A stretch of DNA of 64,000 nucleotides from positions 100,204 through 164,203 of the forward strand of contig NZ_KE383886.1 in assembly GCF_000422585.1 (NCBI RefSeq), written 5' to 3'. The first letter of the stretch is position 1, and each line of letters starts with the position of its first letter. The translations under genes and the position numbers were made by a program. Positions 1 to 9,102 of the stretch are shown here, in pieces. This DNA is from Hugenholtzia roseola DSM 9546. GTDB lineage: Bacteria; Bacteroidota; Bacteroidia; Cytophagales; Bernardetiaceae. The notes beneath the pieces were generated by a model. It saw nothing but the letters and a program-made list of their open reading frames with translations. It searched no databases and was not told the DNA's origin.

Positions 1-19
1 GACAAGGCAATGCCTTGTC
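1..19. repeat. Palindromic GACAAGGC repeat at the window edge
   Basis: The first bases form an inverted repeat (GACAAGGCA / TGCCTTGTC) followed by CCTACATTT. The same CCTTGTCC-CTACATTT module recurs at 9016-9035, 9082-9102 and 31981-32001. It is a small dispersed palindromic family, cut here by the window edge. Confidence 0.6.
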
Positions 20-182
20 CCTACATTTGAATCTAATTTTTAGAATTTAACATTACTGCCTATGGGGGTAGGGCAGGGTGGGGGTTCAGGAGGCTTATGC
101 GAAGCACAAAACTCCGTTTTTTGACCTTCTGACCGTTGTAACAATGCCAAAATATGACAAAAAGTTAGAAAATACAAATCTA

Positions 183-1532
183 TCACACTCCATAGAGCAG
201 CCTTGCTACGGAAAAATAAACGGCTAACCCTATCAAATCGTTGGCAGTCGTAATAAAAGGACCCGAAGCGACGGCAGGATTGATGCCCATTTTGGAAAGA
301 ATAATTGGCGTTAGCGTACCTGAAAGCGAGGCTATCATCACGACGGCAAAAAGGGCAATAGAAACAACGGCGGCTAATTTTATATTTTGGGTATAAAGCA
401 TATTAAATCCGAACACGACTCCTGCAATGACAATCCCACTAAAAAGTGCTACTAAAAGCGACTTCAAAAGACGGCTTGCCAAACTCTCTTGCAGGGCAGA
501 TTTTTCGGCTAAAGTCTGCACTACCAGCGTAGCGGATTGGATTCCCACATTGCCTCCTGTGGCAGTAATCAGGGGAATAAAAAAGGCTAAGGCAGGTATC
601 AGAATGAGGTCTTGCTCGAAAAGCCCCATAAAACGCGCTCCCAGCAGTCCGCCTGTCATGCCGATAATGAGCCAAGGCAGACGCGCCCTTGTGAGCTTCC
701 AAACGCTATCGTCTTCTTCTACATTTTCCGAAATCCCCGACATGGCTTGCCGTTCCAATTCTGCCTGTTCGCTCATCACATCTACTACGTCATCAATCGT
801 GATACGCCCCAGCAGTTCGCCCTGCACATTCACGACGGGGACGGCTTCTAAGTCGTATTTTTTCATCAGCTCGACGATATTTTCGGCACTGTCATAAGAA
901 TTGACCGCCACTACATCGGGTTCGTAAATATCAGCGACCTTCGTTTCGGCACGGCTCAAAATGAGCCTTTTGAGCGAAACGCGCCCCAAGAGGCGGTTTT
1001 GGTCATCTACTACATAAACGGAGTGGATTTTCTCGACGTTCTCTGCCTGACGGCGAATTTCCTCGATGCACTGCACTACATTCCAATTGATATTTGCCTT
1101 GATAAGTTCTTTTGCCATTAAGCCGCCTGCGCTATCTTCCTCATAGTGAAGCAGGTCTAAGATATTTTTTCTATCTTCTTCATCTACAAAGGCGATAATC
1201 TCCTCGCGCGTTTTGAGGGGTAGTTCGCTTAAAATGTCGGCGGCATCGTCTGAATCGGTGTGGTGTAGGAGGGCGGCAATTTGTTGGGGTTCAAATTCTT
1301 TTAGAAAGTTGGTGCGTATGTCGGGGTCTAAATCGCTGATGATGTCCGCGCTGACATCTTTATCGAGCAAATTGATGACATACTTGCAGGCTTCGGTATC
1401 TAATTCGTCTAAGATGGAGGAGATGTCGGCAGGGAAAAGGTCTTGTGTAGCCTGCACAATCCAAGCCTCCTCTTTTTTTTCGATGGCTTGGATAAATTGG
1501 TCGAGAAAGTCTTGGGTCAGGACAAAGTTCAA
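183..1532 (-). CDS. mgtE: Magnesium transporter MgtE
   Basis: This 449-residue protein is an inner-membrane Mg2+ channel/transporter of the MgtE family. The order of parts is typical: an N-terminal helical superfamily domain (about residues 1-125, with the DSDDAADILSELP-type repeats), two CBS domains that sense Mg2+ (about 130-255), a plug helix, and five C-terminal membrane segments beginning near ARLPWLIIGM. The signature TATGGNVGIQSATL in the pore helix region is present. Length matches the family norm of about 450. A TAnnTTTG promoter box lies about 80 bases upstream on the same strand, and no partner gene is adjacent, so it is probably monocistronic. Confidence 0.95.
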   Translation of the reverse strand: MNFVLTQDFLDQFIQAIEKKEEAWIVQATQDLFPADISSILDELDTEACKYVINLLDKDVSADIISDLDPDIRTNFLKEFEPQQIAALLHHTDSDDAADILSELPLKTREEIIAFVDEEDRKNILDLLHYEEDSAGGLMAKELIKANINWNVVQCIEEIRRQAENVEKIHSVYVVDDQNRLLGRVSLKRLILSRAETKVADIYEPDVVAVNSYDSAENIVELMKKYDLEAVPVVNVQGELLGRITIDDVVDVMSEQAELERQAMSGISENVEEDDSVWKLTRARLPWLIIGMTGGLLGARFMGLFEQDLILIPALAFFIPLITATGGNVGIQSATLVVQTLAEKSALQESLASRLLKSLLVALFSGIVIAGVVFGFNMLYTQNIKLAAVVSIALFAVVMIASLSGTLTPIILSKMGINPAVASGPFITTANDLIGLAVYFSVARLLYGV

Positions 1533-1611
1533 GGCGGTGGGGGTTTGTGGTGAAAAGAGAGCGGTTTCACTTCTAAACGGCTTCGGAGAAAGCCCCTTGC
1601 TACATTTCGAA

Positions 1612-1619
1612 CAAAGATA
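1612..1619 (-). promoter_or_regulatory. Bacteroidota -7 box upstream of mgtE
   Basis: On the minus strand the sequence reads TATCTTTG, matching the Bacteroidota sigma-A -7 consensus TAnnTTTG. It lies about 80 bases upstream of the mgtE start. Assigned by motif only. Confidence 0.5.
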
Positions 1620-1712
1620 GGGCTAAAAAATGGCTTTTGGTGCTTTTGGGGCTTGTTATTTTTTGTGTTTTAAATTTCAGGTAGCAGGGTCAGACCTTTC
1701 CCAAAAAAATCC

Positions 1713-1720
1713 TAACTTTG
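1713..1720 (+). promoter_or_regulatory. Bacteroidota -7 box of the saccharopine dehydrogenase-like gene
   Basis: TAACTTTG matches TAnnTTTG. Transcription from it would begin near 1727, after the earlier in-frame start codons, which argues that the ATG at 1741 is the real start. Confidence 0.55.
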
Positions 1721-1740
1721 CGCCTTTTAAGGGTCGCACT

Positions 1741-3114
1741 ATGAAACATATTTTGCTTTTGGGCGCAGGTCGCTCCTCATATTCACTGATTCAGTATCTT
1801 TTAGCGCACGCGCCAGCGGCGGATTGGCACATTCGCATTGGCGACCAAGACCCTGCTTTGGCGGCGGAAAAAATAGGCACACAGGCGCGGGCGCAGGCAT
1901 TTGCCTTTCGCGTAGAAGACCTTGCCCAATGCAGGCAAGAGGTAGAAAAGGCAGACCTTGTGATTTCGCTCCTGCCTGCCGCGCTGCATTTGGAAGTTGC
2001 CAAGACCTGTGTTGCTTTGGGCAAACACCTGATTACGGCTTCTTACGTGTCCGAAGGCATGCGGGCTTTGCACCAAGCGGCACTTCAAAAAAACGTCCTG
2101 CTCCTCAATGAAATGGGTTTAGACCCTGGAATTGACCACCTTTCTGCTATGGCTATCTTAGACCATTTGCGCCAAAAAGGGGCAGAAATTACCGCCTTCC
2201 GCTCCTCGGCAGGAGGGTTGGTTGCGCCACAATCCGATACAAACCCTTGGGGCTACAAATTTACGTGGAATCCGCGCAACGTCGTTTTGGCAGGACAGGG
2301 AACGGTCAAATATATCCAAAACCGACAGCTCAAATTTACGCCCTACCATCGCCTCTTCGAATCTTCACAACCCATTGAAATACAAGGCGTTGAAGGCAAT
2401 TTTGAAGTCTATCCGAATCGCGACTCACTTTCCTACCGCAGCGTTTATCAGCTCGAAAACGTGCCTACTATGTTGCGTGGCACTATCCGACGAAGCGGAT
2501 ACGGAAAGGCTTGGCAAGCCCTCGTAACTTTGGGCATGACTGATGATAGTTATACCCTTGAAGTGCCACAAAATTTTACCTATCGCGACTTTACTAATTC
2601 TTTCCTCGCTTATGATACCCAAAAAACGTTGGAAGAAAAGATTTGCGATTTGCTCCAAATTACGCCCCAAGATGCCGTCTTTCAGAAACTCGAATGGTTG
2701 GGACTTTTCGAAAACAAAGCCCTCTTGATTCCCCATGCCGAAGGCAATCTTTTTTCACCTGCTCAAATCTTACAAGCACTTTTAGAAACAAAGTGGAAAC
2801 TCGAAGCCGCCGACAAAGATATGATAGTGATGCAGCACCAAATCAAATATCTTTTGGAAGGAAAGGCATACGAACTAACCTCCGATTTAGTGGTTTTGGG
2901 CAAAAACCAGCAAGATACGGCAATGGCACAAACGGTAGGACTGCCTTTGGGAATTGCGGCTAAGTTGGTCTTGGAAGGCAAAATTCCGCTGCGTGGGGTC
3001 TGCGTGCCTGTGCAAAAGGAAATCTACGCGCCTACTTTGGCAGCCTTAGCCGAATTTGGTATCGCTTTTTCCGAACAAATAAAAGAAATTGCGACAGAAG
3101 CAGTGTATTCCTAA
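1741..3114 (+). CDS. Saccharopine dehydrogenase-like oxidoreductase (LYS9 type)
   Basis: The 457-residue product starts with a Rossmann NAD(P)-binding motif (LLGAGRSS) and a second conserved stretch, VISLLPAALHLEVAKTCVALGK, split by the nucleotide-binding fold. It continues with NEMGLDPGIDHLSAM, characteristic of saccharopine dehydrogenase (L-glutamate forming) and its homologues. Family members join or split glutamate and aminoadipate semialdehyde in lysine metabolism. The window also carries dapD, a marker of the diaminopimelate route, so a role in lysine breakdown or another dehydrogenase reaction is plausible; that is inference. The ATG at 1741 is preferred over an upstream in-frame extension to 1630 because a -7 box lies at 1713-1720. 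Confidence 0.85.
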   Translation: MKHILLLGAGRSSYSLIQYLLAHAPAADWHIRIGDQDPALAAEKIGTQARAQAFAFRVEDLAQCRQEVEKADLVISLLPAALHLEVAKTCVALGKHLITASYVSEGMRALHQAALQKNVLLLNEMGLDPGIDHLSAMAILDHLRQKGAEITAFRSSAGGLVAPQSDTNPWGYKFTWNPRNVVLAGQGTVKYIQNRQLKFTPYHRLFESSQPIEIQGVEGNFEVYPNRDSLSYRSVYQLENVPTMLRGTIRRSGYGKAWQALVTLGMTDDSYTLEVPQNFTYRDFTNSFLAYDTQKTLEEKICDLLQITPQDAVFQKLEWLGLFENKALLIPHAEGNLFSPAQILQALLETKWKLEAADKDMIVMQHQIKYLLEGKAYELTSDLVVLGKNQQDTAMAQTVGLPLGIAAKLVLEGKIPLRGVCVPVQKEIYAPTLAALAEFGIAFSEQIKEIATEAVYS

Positions 3115-3151
3115 AAAATAAATGCCGCCAGAAGGCTTATTTTGTGGTCAG

Positions 3152-3236
3152 AAAGTACGCGCCCTTTCAAGCAAAGTAGGGACAAGGTCTGAAAATAGAA
3201 GTGGCTTTGTCCCTACCCAAGTGCGTACTTTTTTGT
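3152..3236 (+). terminator. Nested hairpin terminator after the saccharopine dehydrogenase-like gene
   Basis: An outer stem AAAGTACGC / GCGTACTTT (3152-3160 with 3223-3231) encloses an inner stem GTAGGGACAA / TTGTCCCTAC (3177-3186 with 3207-3216). A short T-run follows. The inner arm resembles the dispersed GTAGGGACAAGG repeat, so a repeat may have inserted into, or been recruited as, the terminator. Confidence 0.6.
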
Positions 3237-3294
3237 AAGTGGAATGGGATTCTCAAAAAATAATGCTCCTTTTGGCTTTGTAAATAGTTTGACT

Positions 3295-3954
3295 ATGGCA
3301 AGAAAAAAATTGATTCGTTTTGGAGAAAATCTCACGCGCTCCAACGTCTTTGAGCCTGAAAAAGAGGGTTATACCGAACTTATTGGCACTTGGCGTGAAA
3401 AGGTTTTCCAAAATACAAATCCCTTGATTTTAGAATTAGCCTGTGGCTATGGCGAATATAGCGTCGGTTTGGCGGCACAAAAGCCCGACCAAAACTTTAT
3501 CGGCATCGACATCAAAGGCGAGCGGCTTTGGAAAGGCTCTACTGATGCTTTAACCTTGGGGCTTTCGAATGTTGCCTTTTTGCGCACCCAAATTCACCAT
3601 TTGGAGCGTTTTTTCCTACCCAACGAGGTAAGCGAAATTTGGCTCATTCACCCCGACCCCCGTCCGCGCAATCGCGACATCAGAAGGCGACTAACGGCAG
3701 AACGGTTTTTGAGTATGTACCAAAAAATCCTCAAACCCGAAGGCGGTTTTCGTTTGAAAACAGATAGCGATTTGCTTTTTGAATTTACTTTGGAAACATT
3801 AAAAAAATATCCCATCAAAAACTTAGAATATACGTGGGATTTATACCAATCGCCCCTTTTAGAAGAACATTACGGTATCACAACCCGTTATGAACGCAGA
3901 GCGCAGGGCGAGGGGCTGACCATTAAATTCCTCAAATGCAATTTTGAAAAATAG
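3295..3954 (+). CDS. trmB: tRNA (guanine-N7-)-methyltransferase TrmB
   Basis: This 219-residue enzyme methylates G46 of tRNA to m7G using S-adenosylmethionine. The SAM site is visible as LELACGYGEYSVGLA near residues 45-60, followed by NFIGIDIKGERLWKG and the diagnostic WLIHPDPRPRNRDIRRRLT region that binds tRNA. The length fits the family. I choose the ATG at 3295 (MARKKLIRF) rather than the in-frame ATG at 3244, because homologues begin close to this K/R-rich segment. The gene stands between two plus-strand neighbours with gaps of about 90-180 bases. Confidence 0.93.
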   Translation: MARKKLIRFGENLTRSNVFEPEKEGYTELIGTWREKVFQNTNPLILELACGYGEYSVGLAAQKPDQNFIGIDIKGERLWKGSTDALTLGLSNVAFLRTQIHHLERFFLPNEVSEIWLIHPDPRPRNRDIRRRLTAERFLSMYQKILKPEGGFRLKTDSDLLFEFTLETLKKYPIKNLEYTWDLYQSPLLEEHYGITTRYERRAQGEGLTIKFLKCNFEK

Positions 3955-4106
3955 CCTTCAACCACAAAAAGACAAACCCAAGGCGCAGCGAAAGCTCATT
4001 TTCGCCTCTTTCCTTACATCAGGCGCGTTTTTAGTTTTTATTTTTGGACAACATTTTGAGTCTTTTAAACATCAAAGGTTTTCTTTTGTACTTAATAACT
4101 AAAAAT

Positions 4107-4997
4107 ATGAAAAGGTTGGCTCTGCTTTCATTACAGATACTATTTTGGGTAGGATTCTTTGGGCTTTCTCCGCTTGCGGCGCAAGTGGAAGAAGACCCCA
4201 CCTCGTTTTATTGGCAGGGGTTGTCGCATTTGGAAAAAAAGGAATATTTGCAGGCGATACGCCATTTCACGACTGCCATCAGCCTCAATAATGCCTATGC
4301 AGAGGCGTACTACCAGCGTGCGATTGCCAAAAACGCCCTCAATAAAGAGTTGGGCTATTTGAGCATCGAGCATTGCCACGACCTTATCAAGGCGATGAAT
4401 GGCGGCAAGCCCGAAGCCGCCGAAATGCTTTTGGAACACGTAGCCGCCGAATGTTTTAGCCTGCAAGCGGCGAAGATGCAGCCCAAAATTGTCTTCTGTG
4501 CCGATTTTTCTACCCATGGGCTAACCGAAATTCCTGCTAATATTACAGACTTTCCTTTTATTGTGCAATTAAATTTAGCCGAAAACGAACTCACGACCCT
4601 CGACTCTGCCCTTGCAAGGCTCGAAAATGTGTTGGTCTTAGATTTGAATAATAATCGTTTGAACGAACTTTCTGCCAATTTTAGCCAACTTTCGCATTTG
4701 CAGTTTCTAAATTTAAGCGATAACAACCTCAAAGAATTGAATAGCGATTTTGGCAATCTCAAAAATTTGCGCGTGTTACAAATCAAAAACAACTACCTTT
4801 CCGAACTGCCACTCTCTTTTGAGAAGTTGGAAAATCTCGAAAATTTAGACATTTCTTACAACCAACTAAGCCAAGTGCCTGCCGTCCTGCTTCGCCTACA
4901 AAACCTGCGCGAACTGCACATAGAGGGCAATGCTATTCCAAAAGAGGAGATAGAAAAAATTAGAACTGCCCTGCCCAAAACAGAAATCTTTTTCTAA
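4107..4997 (+). CDS. Secreted TPR and leucine-rich-repeat protein
   Basis: A 296-residue exported protein. Residues 1-26 form a signal peptide (MKRLALLSLQILFWVGFFGL, cut after AAQ). A TPR-like unit follows (SFYWQGLSHLEKKEYLQAIRH region, about 30-100), then five to six bacterial leucine-rich repeats of about 23 residues (LNLAENELTTLDSAL, LDLNNNRLNELSANF and similar, about 145-285). Such proteins usually bind protein partners at the cell surface or in the periplasm; the partner is unknown. The ATG at 4107 is chosen because it begins the signal peptide. Its stop overlaps the stop of the convergent rqcH-like gene by 4 bases. Confidence 0.8.
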   Translation: MKRLALLSLQILFWVGFFGLSPLAAQVEEDPTSFYWQGLSHLEKKEYLQAIRHFTTAISLNNAYAEAYYQRAIAKNALNKELGYLSIEHCHDLIKAMNGGKPEAAEMLLEHVAAECFSLQAAKMQPKIVFCADFSTHGLTEIPANITDFPFIVQLNLAENELTTLDSALARLENVLVLDLNNNRLNELSANFSQLSHLQFLNLSDNNLKELNSDFGNLKNLRVLQIKNNYLSELPLSFEKLENLENLDISYNQLSQVPAVLLRLQNLRELHIEGNAIPKEEIEKIRTALPKTEIFF

Positions 4998-6568
4998 ACG
5001 CCCTGCACAGGTAGCTGCGGCTCTACCATCACCACTTCTTCGCGCTCCACCAAAACAGCACCCACTTCCGCGCCTTTGGGCTTTCGCACAAACTTTTTAG
5101 GCGTAACGATAACAGGGACAAGGGTATCGGTCTTGCTCTTCGAATAATAAGCCGCAATTTGCGCCGCCACCGTTATCGCGCTTTTGGGAAAGGGCTTGCC
5201 TGCCCTATATTTGAGAATGACGTGCGAGCCTGCTACGCCACGCGCATGAAACCAAAGGTCTTCTTTGTAGGCAAAACGTTGGGTAAGTAAATCGTTATTT
5301 TTGGCATTTTTGCCTACCCAAATTTGAAAACCCTCACTTTCAAATTGTTTGAAGGGAAGGGCATCTTCCTGACTGTCAGCCCCTTGTTCTACCTTAATTT
5401 GATGCGTTTTGAGATATTGGCGCAAATTTTTAAGGCTTGTAATGGCATCGAGGGCGTTGAGGTGCTTCTGAATTTTAACGGCTTCTTTTTCTTTTTGGGC
5501 GATATTTTCTTCTAATTTCTTAATTTCTATTTTCTGATTTTTGGCTTTTCTATAAAAATTTTCTGCATTTTTTTGGGGACTTATTTGCGCTTTGAGTGGA
5601 ATGACGATATTTTGGTTTTGGTAAAAATCAAAAAGCGTAACTTCTTTTTCATAACCTTGTATCAAATGCAGGTTTGCCATCAGGATATGTCCGATTTCTT
5701 CATAACGCGATTTGCTTTGGATTTGGTCTAATTTTTCGTAGTTTTTCTCGATGTAGTTTTGGGTCTGGCGTAGCTTTTTTTCCAAACTCTTTAAGGCTTT
5801 TTGTTTTTCTTTTTGTAGATAAAAAGTTTTAGAAAATTCACTATAAAAGCGATTTGCTGCCTCTATGGGGTCTTGGGTTTGGTATAAAATGTTTTCTTTT
5901 TCGAAAAAGGAAAGCGAAATTTGTCCTTGCTTTTCGAGGAGATAAAAAGTAGGGCGTTTTAGATAAAAGAAAAAATCTTGTAAAATTTCCCAACTTTCGG
6001 CACTGGTTTCGTCGCTTTTCAAGCCCAATTCTTTGAGCAATTCTTTACCCAAAGTAGGAAAACTTGCGCCTACGCCTTGTTTTTGAAATGCCTCCCAAGT
6101 GGTTTCCCTTTTTTTGTGCAACGCCGTTTTTTCGATGTCCCAGTCTTGGGAGCGGCTTTTGATAAAAAGGTCTATTACGGTTTCGCCTTCGAAGAGCAAT
6201 AAGTTGGGACTGGCACTAAAAAATTTACAAACTAAAGTTTTGTTATTATTTTCACTATCTTTTAAATCAATACCCAAAGCGCGTTCATTTTCGAAAACAT
6301 AGACCCTTTCAACTTCTAAGCCTATCATATCGGGAAAAAGGTCGATGCTATTGCGCTTGGCGCGTGCAAAATCGGTAGGGAAACTAAGCGTTGTCAGTTC
6401 GGGCAGCAGCGAAAAACGCAGCCAAAAATCGCGCTTTTCGCGCTCCGAACTAAATCCAATTAAAAGCTCATCTTTATTTTGTGAAAAAGCCGTTTGTATT
6501 TCAAACCCAACCAAAGAATGATTTAGCGATTGGGCAAGGGCGGTAAGAAAATAGTAGTTGTGGTGCAT
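4994..6568 (-). CDS. rqcH: RqcH/NFACT family ribosome-quality-control protein
   Basis: The 524-residue product has the NFACT layout: an N-terminal NFACT-N region (about 1-200), a long coiled-coil middle (about 240-400; KALKSLEKKLRQTQNYIEK and KIEIKKLEENIAQKEKEAV), and a C-terminal NFACT-R (DUF814) domain with the conserved DLWFHARGVAGSHVIL near residue 440. Relatives (Bacillus RqcH, eukaryotic Rqc2) bind obstructed 50S subunits and add alanine tails to stalled chains; some are annotated as fibronectin-binding proteins. It lies 33 bases downstream of an XRE regulator on the same strand, so the two are probably co-transcribed. Confidence 0.85.
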   Translation of the reverse strand: MHHNYYFLTALAQSLNHSLVGFEIQTAFSQNKDELLIGFSSEREKRDFWLRFSLLPELTTLSFPTDFARAKRNSIDLFPDMIGLEVERVYVFENERALGIDLKDSENNNKTLVCKFFSASPNLLLFEGETVIDLFIKSRSQDWDIEKTALHKKRETTWEAFQKQGVGASFPTLGKELLKELGLKSDETSAESWEILQDFFFYLKRPTFYLLEKQGQISLSFFEKENILYQTQDPIEAANRFYSEFSKTFYLQKEKQKALKSLEKKLRQTQNYIEKNYEKLDQIQSKSRYEEIGHILMANLHLIQGYEKEVTLFDFYQNQNIVIPLKAQISPQKNAENFYRKAKNQKIEIKKLEENIAQKEKEAVKIQKHLNALDAITSLKNLRQYLKTHQIKVEQGADSQEDALPFKQFESEGFQIWVGKNAKNNDLLTQRFAYKEDLWFHARGVAGSHVILKYRAGKPFPKSAITVAAQIAAYYSKSKTDTLVPVIVTPKKFVRKPKGAEVGAVLVEREEVVMVEPQLPVQGV

Positions 6569-6601
6569 TTTTAAAAGTGATTCTACTTGTTTTTTTAAAG
6601 T

Positions 6602-7006
6602 TCAACTAATTGTTTTTTTTTGTTCTAAAAGAAGGTGCAGGCGTTCTAACTCCTTTTCTAAAAAGGCGATTTTTTCTTGTAAGAACTGATTTTCCTGCTC
6701 TTTAAGTTTCAGTTTGCGCTCTAAAAGGCAAACGGTGCTAATTTCTTTTTCTTGCTTTTCCGATAGCGGCGGCATTTCTTTATCTAAGAAGCCTCTAAAC
6801 AAAAGTGATTCTGGTAGAAAATCCTGCACAGAAACTTCTAAGGTTTGCGCAATGCGTATGATTTGCTCAAATTCCAAACTGCTTTCGTCGCGCTCGATGC
6901 GCGAATAGGTAGCAGGGGAAACCCCTAAAAGTTCAGCCATTTCTACCTGCCTGAGCTTGCGCTCTTGGCGAAAAGTTAAAAGACGTTGTCCAACTCGCAT
7001 TTTCAT
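6602..7006 (-). CDS. XRE-family transcriptional regulator with C-terminal coiled coil
   Basis: A 134-residue protein with an N-terminal helix-turn-helix of the Cro/XRE type (about residues 3-60; RQVEMAELLGVSPATYSRIE), a short linker and a C-terminal coiled coil (LKEQENQFLQEKIAFLEKE) that probably dimerises it. Two in-frame ATGs (7006 and 7000) and a TTG further upstream (7033) are possible; I take 7006. It precedes the rqcH-like gene by 33 bases, so it may control that operon, though its targets cannot be read from the sequence. Confidence 0.8.
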   Translation of the reverse strand: MKMRVGQRLLTFRQERKLRQVEMAELLGVSPATYSRIERDESSLEFEQIIRIAQTLEVSVQDFLPESLLFRGFLDKEMPPLSEKQEKEISTVCLLERKLKLKEQENQFLQEKIAFLEKELERLHLLLEQKKTIS

Positions 7007-7214
7007 TCTCAAAAAAAGATTGTGTGTTTTCAAAAATTGATTTGGCAGTATGATAATATAATCATTCTTTTGTAACCAACAATCGCATCTAAAAAGGAGA
7101 ATGCTTTATCTTTTCTTGGTACGCGAGGATAAGAGCTTTTCCAATTTTTACATGTCCGACCAAACAGCCTTTTCTTTTAAAGAGAAGGTTGTTTTTTTTG
7201 TCCGCTCAAACTGT

Positions 7215-7238
7215 AGCGCGAAGCTCCAGCTTCGCGCT
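7215..7238. repeat. Palindromic repeat AGCGCGAAGCT-type, copy 1
   Basis: AGCGCGAAGCT and AGCTTCGCGCT form a stem with a 2-base centre, preceded by AACTGT. A second copy with one arm change lies 110 bases downstream. This is a REP-like element; no transposase is seen nearby. Confidence 0.8.
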
Positions 7239-7324
7239 TCTAACTTGTTTGCGCTTGAATTGCCTCAAATTTGGCAGGCAATGAAATTAGACTTGCCCCC
7301 TTTTTTATTTGAACCGTACAACTG

Positions 7325-7348
7325 TAGCGCGAAGTTCCAGCTTCGCGC
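7325..7348. repeat. Palindromic repeat AGCGCGAAGCT-type, copy 2
   Basis: The second copy of the 7215-7238 palindrome, again preceded by AACTGT, with C-to-T at one arm position (GAAGTTCC). Same orientation as copy 1. Confidence 0.8.
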
Positions 7349-7391
7349 TGTGTTCAAAACGCCTTGTAGAGGCACATTCATTTTTCCAAAT

Positions 7392-7428
7392 AAAAAACCC
7401 AAGTACAACCTAAAATATTGCACTTGGG
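7392..7428 (-). terminator. Intrinsic terminator of ahcY
   Basis: On the minus strand CCCAAGTGCAA and TTGTACTTGGG pair with one internal mismatch and are followed by TTTTTT. It sits about 60 bases after the ahcY stop. Confidence 0.75.
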
Positions 7429-7489
7429 AAAGAAAAAAGACTTTTACAGACAATAGACAAGTGCCTTTTAAGCGGTCTTTAAAGGCTTT

Positions 7490-8800
7490 TTAATAGCGAT
7501 AATAAGAGGGCTTAAAGGGTCCTTCGGGCGTAACGCCGATATAAGCGGCTTGGTCTTCGGTGAGAACGTCCAACTCGATGCCTAATTTTTTGAGGTGCAA
7601 AGCGGCTACTTTTTCGTCTAAGTGCATAGGAAGCGTATAGACGTTGTTTTCGTAGTTTGCGCCATTTGTCCAAAGCTCGATTTGTGCCAAGACTTGGTTG
7701 GTGAAAGAATTAGACATGACAAAAGAAGGGTGTCCTGTGCCGCAGCCCAAATTGACCAAACGACCTTCGGCAAGAACGATAACTTGCTTGCCGCCTTCGA
7801 GGGTGTAGATATCTACCTGTGGTTTGATTTGAACTTTGTGCTTGCCGTAGTTTTTGTTGAGCCACGCCATGTCGAGTTCGTTGTCGAAGTGTCCGATATT
7901 ACACACGATGGCTTTGTCCTTGATAGCCAAGAAGTGTTCGCCTTTGATGATGTCCTTATTGCCTGTTGCCGTAACGACGATGTCGGCTACCTGAATGGCT
8001 TTTGCCATAGGCATGACCTGAAAACCGTCCATAGCGGCTTGTAAGGCACAGATAGGGTCAATTTCGGTAACGATAACACGCGCACCTGCACCACGCAAGG
8101 AGGCGGCAGAGCCTTTGCCTACGTCGCCGTATCCTGCTACTACTGCCACTTTGCCCGCCATCATGATGTCGGTAGCGCGGCGAATGGCATCTACACAAGA
8201 TTCTTTACAGCCGTACTTGTTATCAAATTTCGACTTCGTAACCGAGTCATTGACATTGATAGCAGGCATCGGCAAAGTGCCTTTCTTGACACGCTCATAC
8301 AAGCGATGTACGCCCGTAGTGGTTTCTTCCGAAATGCCTTTGACGTGTGCAGCAAGTTCGGGGTATCTATCTAAAACGACATTGGTAAGGTCGCCGCCGT
8401 CATCGAGAATCATATTCAACGGCTCACGCCCTTCGCCAAAAAATAACGTCTGCTCGATGCACCACTCATATTCTTCTTCGGTCATGCCCTTCCACGCAAA
8501 GACGGGTACGCCTGTGGCAGCAATCGCAGCAGCGGCATGGTCTTGTGTAGAAAAAATATTGCACGACGACCACTGTACGTCCGCACCTAAGGCTACTAAG
8601 GTTTCTATCAATACGGCGGTCTGGATAGTCATGTGCAAACAGCCCGCTATGCGCGCTCCTTTCAAAGGCTTGCTTGCGCCATACTCTTCGCGCAACGCCA
8701 TCAAGCCCGGCATCTCTGCCTCTGCTAATTCCATTTCACGTCTGCCCCATTCTGCAAGGGTAATGTCTTTTACTTTATACGGAAGTCTTGTCTCGACCAT
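7490..8800 (-). CDS. ahcY: Adenosylhomocysteinase
   Basis: This 436-residue cytosolic enzyme reversibly hydrolyses S-adenosylhomocysteine to adenosine and homocysteine, clearing the product of SAM-dependent methylation. Signatures include [48 protein letters not shown] and the NAD-binding motif [17 protein letters not shown]. The C-terminus ends in KPSYYRY, as in the family. The start at 8800 ([12 protein letters not shown]) matches homologues; the longer frame to 8911 would add an unrelated leader. A TAnnTTTG box lies about 70 bases upstream and a terminator follows, so it is probably monocistronic. Confidence 0.97.
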   Translation of the reverse strand: MVETRLPYKVKDITLAEWGRREMELAEAEMPGLMALREEYGASKPLKGARIAGCLHMTIQTAVLIETLVALGADVQWSSCNIFSTQDHAAAAIAATGVPVFAWKGMTEEEYEWCIEQTLFFGEGREPLNMILDDGGDLTNVVLDRYPELAAHVKGISEETTTGVHRLYERVKKGTLPMPAINVNDSVTKSKFDNKYGCKESCVDAIRRATDIMMAGKVAVVAGYGDVGKGSAASLRGAGARVIVTEIDPICALQAAMDGFQVMPMAKAIQVADIVVTATGNKDIIKGEHFLAIKDKAIVCNIGHFDNELDMAWLNKNYGKHKVQIKPQVDIYTLEGGKQVIVLAEGRLVNLGCGTGHPSFVMSNSFTNQVLAQIELWTNGANYENNVYTLPMHLDEKVAALHLKKLGIELDVLTEDQAAYIGVTPEGPFKPSYYRY

Positions 8801-8868
8801 AATATGCGTATGATGAAAATATGAAAAGATAAAACCAAGCCATAGAAGCGCACTTCTATTGCTTTGCA

Positions 8869-8876
8869 CAAAGTTA
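8869..8876 (-). promoter_or_regulatory. Bacteroidota -7 box of ahcY
   Basis: The minus strand reads TAACTTTG, matching TAnnTTTG, with a TTTGC element about 20 bases further upstream (8888-8892) as a candidate -33 element. It lies about 70 bases before the ahcY ATG. Confidence 0.6.
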
Positions 8877-8959
8877 CGAAAAAAATAGCAAACCAAGCCG
8901 CTACTGCCCATAAATATTTGAAAAACAGACCATAGCAGATAAACATAGAGTCGTTTTGA

Positions 8960-8992
8960 AAACCCTAAGGGTCTCCAAGACCCTTAGGGTTT
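8960..8992. repeat. Long perfect inverted repeat
   Basis: AAACCCTAAGGGTCT and AGACCCTTAGGGTTT form a 15-bp perfect stem around a 3-base centre. There is no T-run, so it resembles a REP-like palindrome rather than a terminator. Confidence 0.75.
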
Positions 8993-9015
8993 GAATTTCA
9001 CAAATGCAAATGTAG

Positions 9016-9035
9016 GGACAAGGCATGCCTTGTCC
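9016..9035. repeat. Perfect 20-bp palindrome of the GACAAGGC family
   Basis: GGACAAGGCATGCCTTGTCC is fully self-complementary and preceded by TGTAG. The same family occurs at 1-19, 9082-9102 and 31981-32001. Confidence 0.8.
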
Positions 9036-9081
9036 GCAGGGCGGAATTGAAAAACTTTATTGTTTCATTCGCGCATAGTTC

Positions 9082-9102
9082 GGACAACGCGGTGCGTTGT
9101 CC
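9082..9102. repeat. Variant palindrome GGACAACGC / GCGTTGTCC
   Basis: A 9-bp stem with centre GGT, followed by CTACGAAAATGCAAATGTAG. Both arms carry compensatory changes relative to the 9016 copy, so the fold is kept while the sequence drifts. Confidence 0.7.

Larger units (their letters stand above)
7007..7489. other. Non-coding stretch with two palindromic repeats
   Basis: Between the divergent XRE gene and the end of ahcY I see no convincing gene. It holds two copies of an AACTGT-led palindrome (7215-7238 and 7325-7348) and the ahcY terminator. An open frame on the plus strand (7101-7493) runs through all of these and is probably spurious. Confidence 0.6.

Noticed and set aside
7101..7493. 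Plus-strand open frame of 130 codons
   Set aside because: It crosses two palindromic repeats and the ahcY terminator, has no domain and overlaps no ribosome-binding context.
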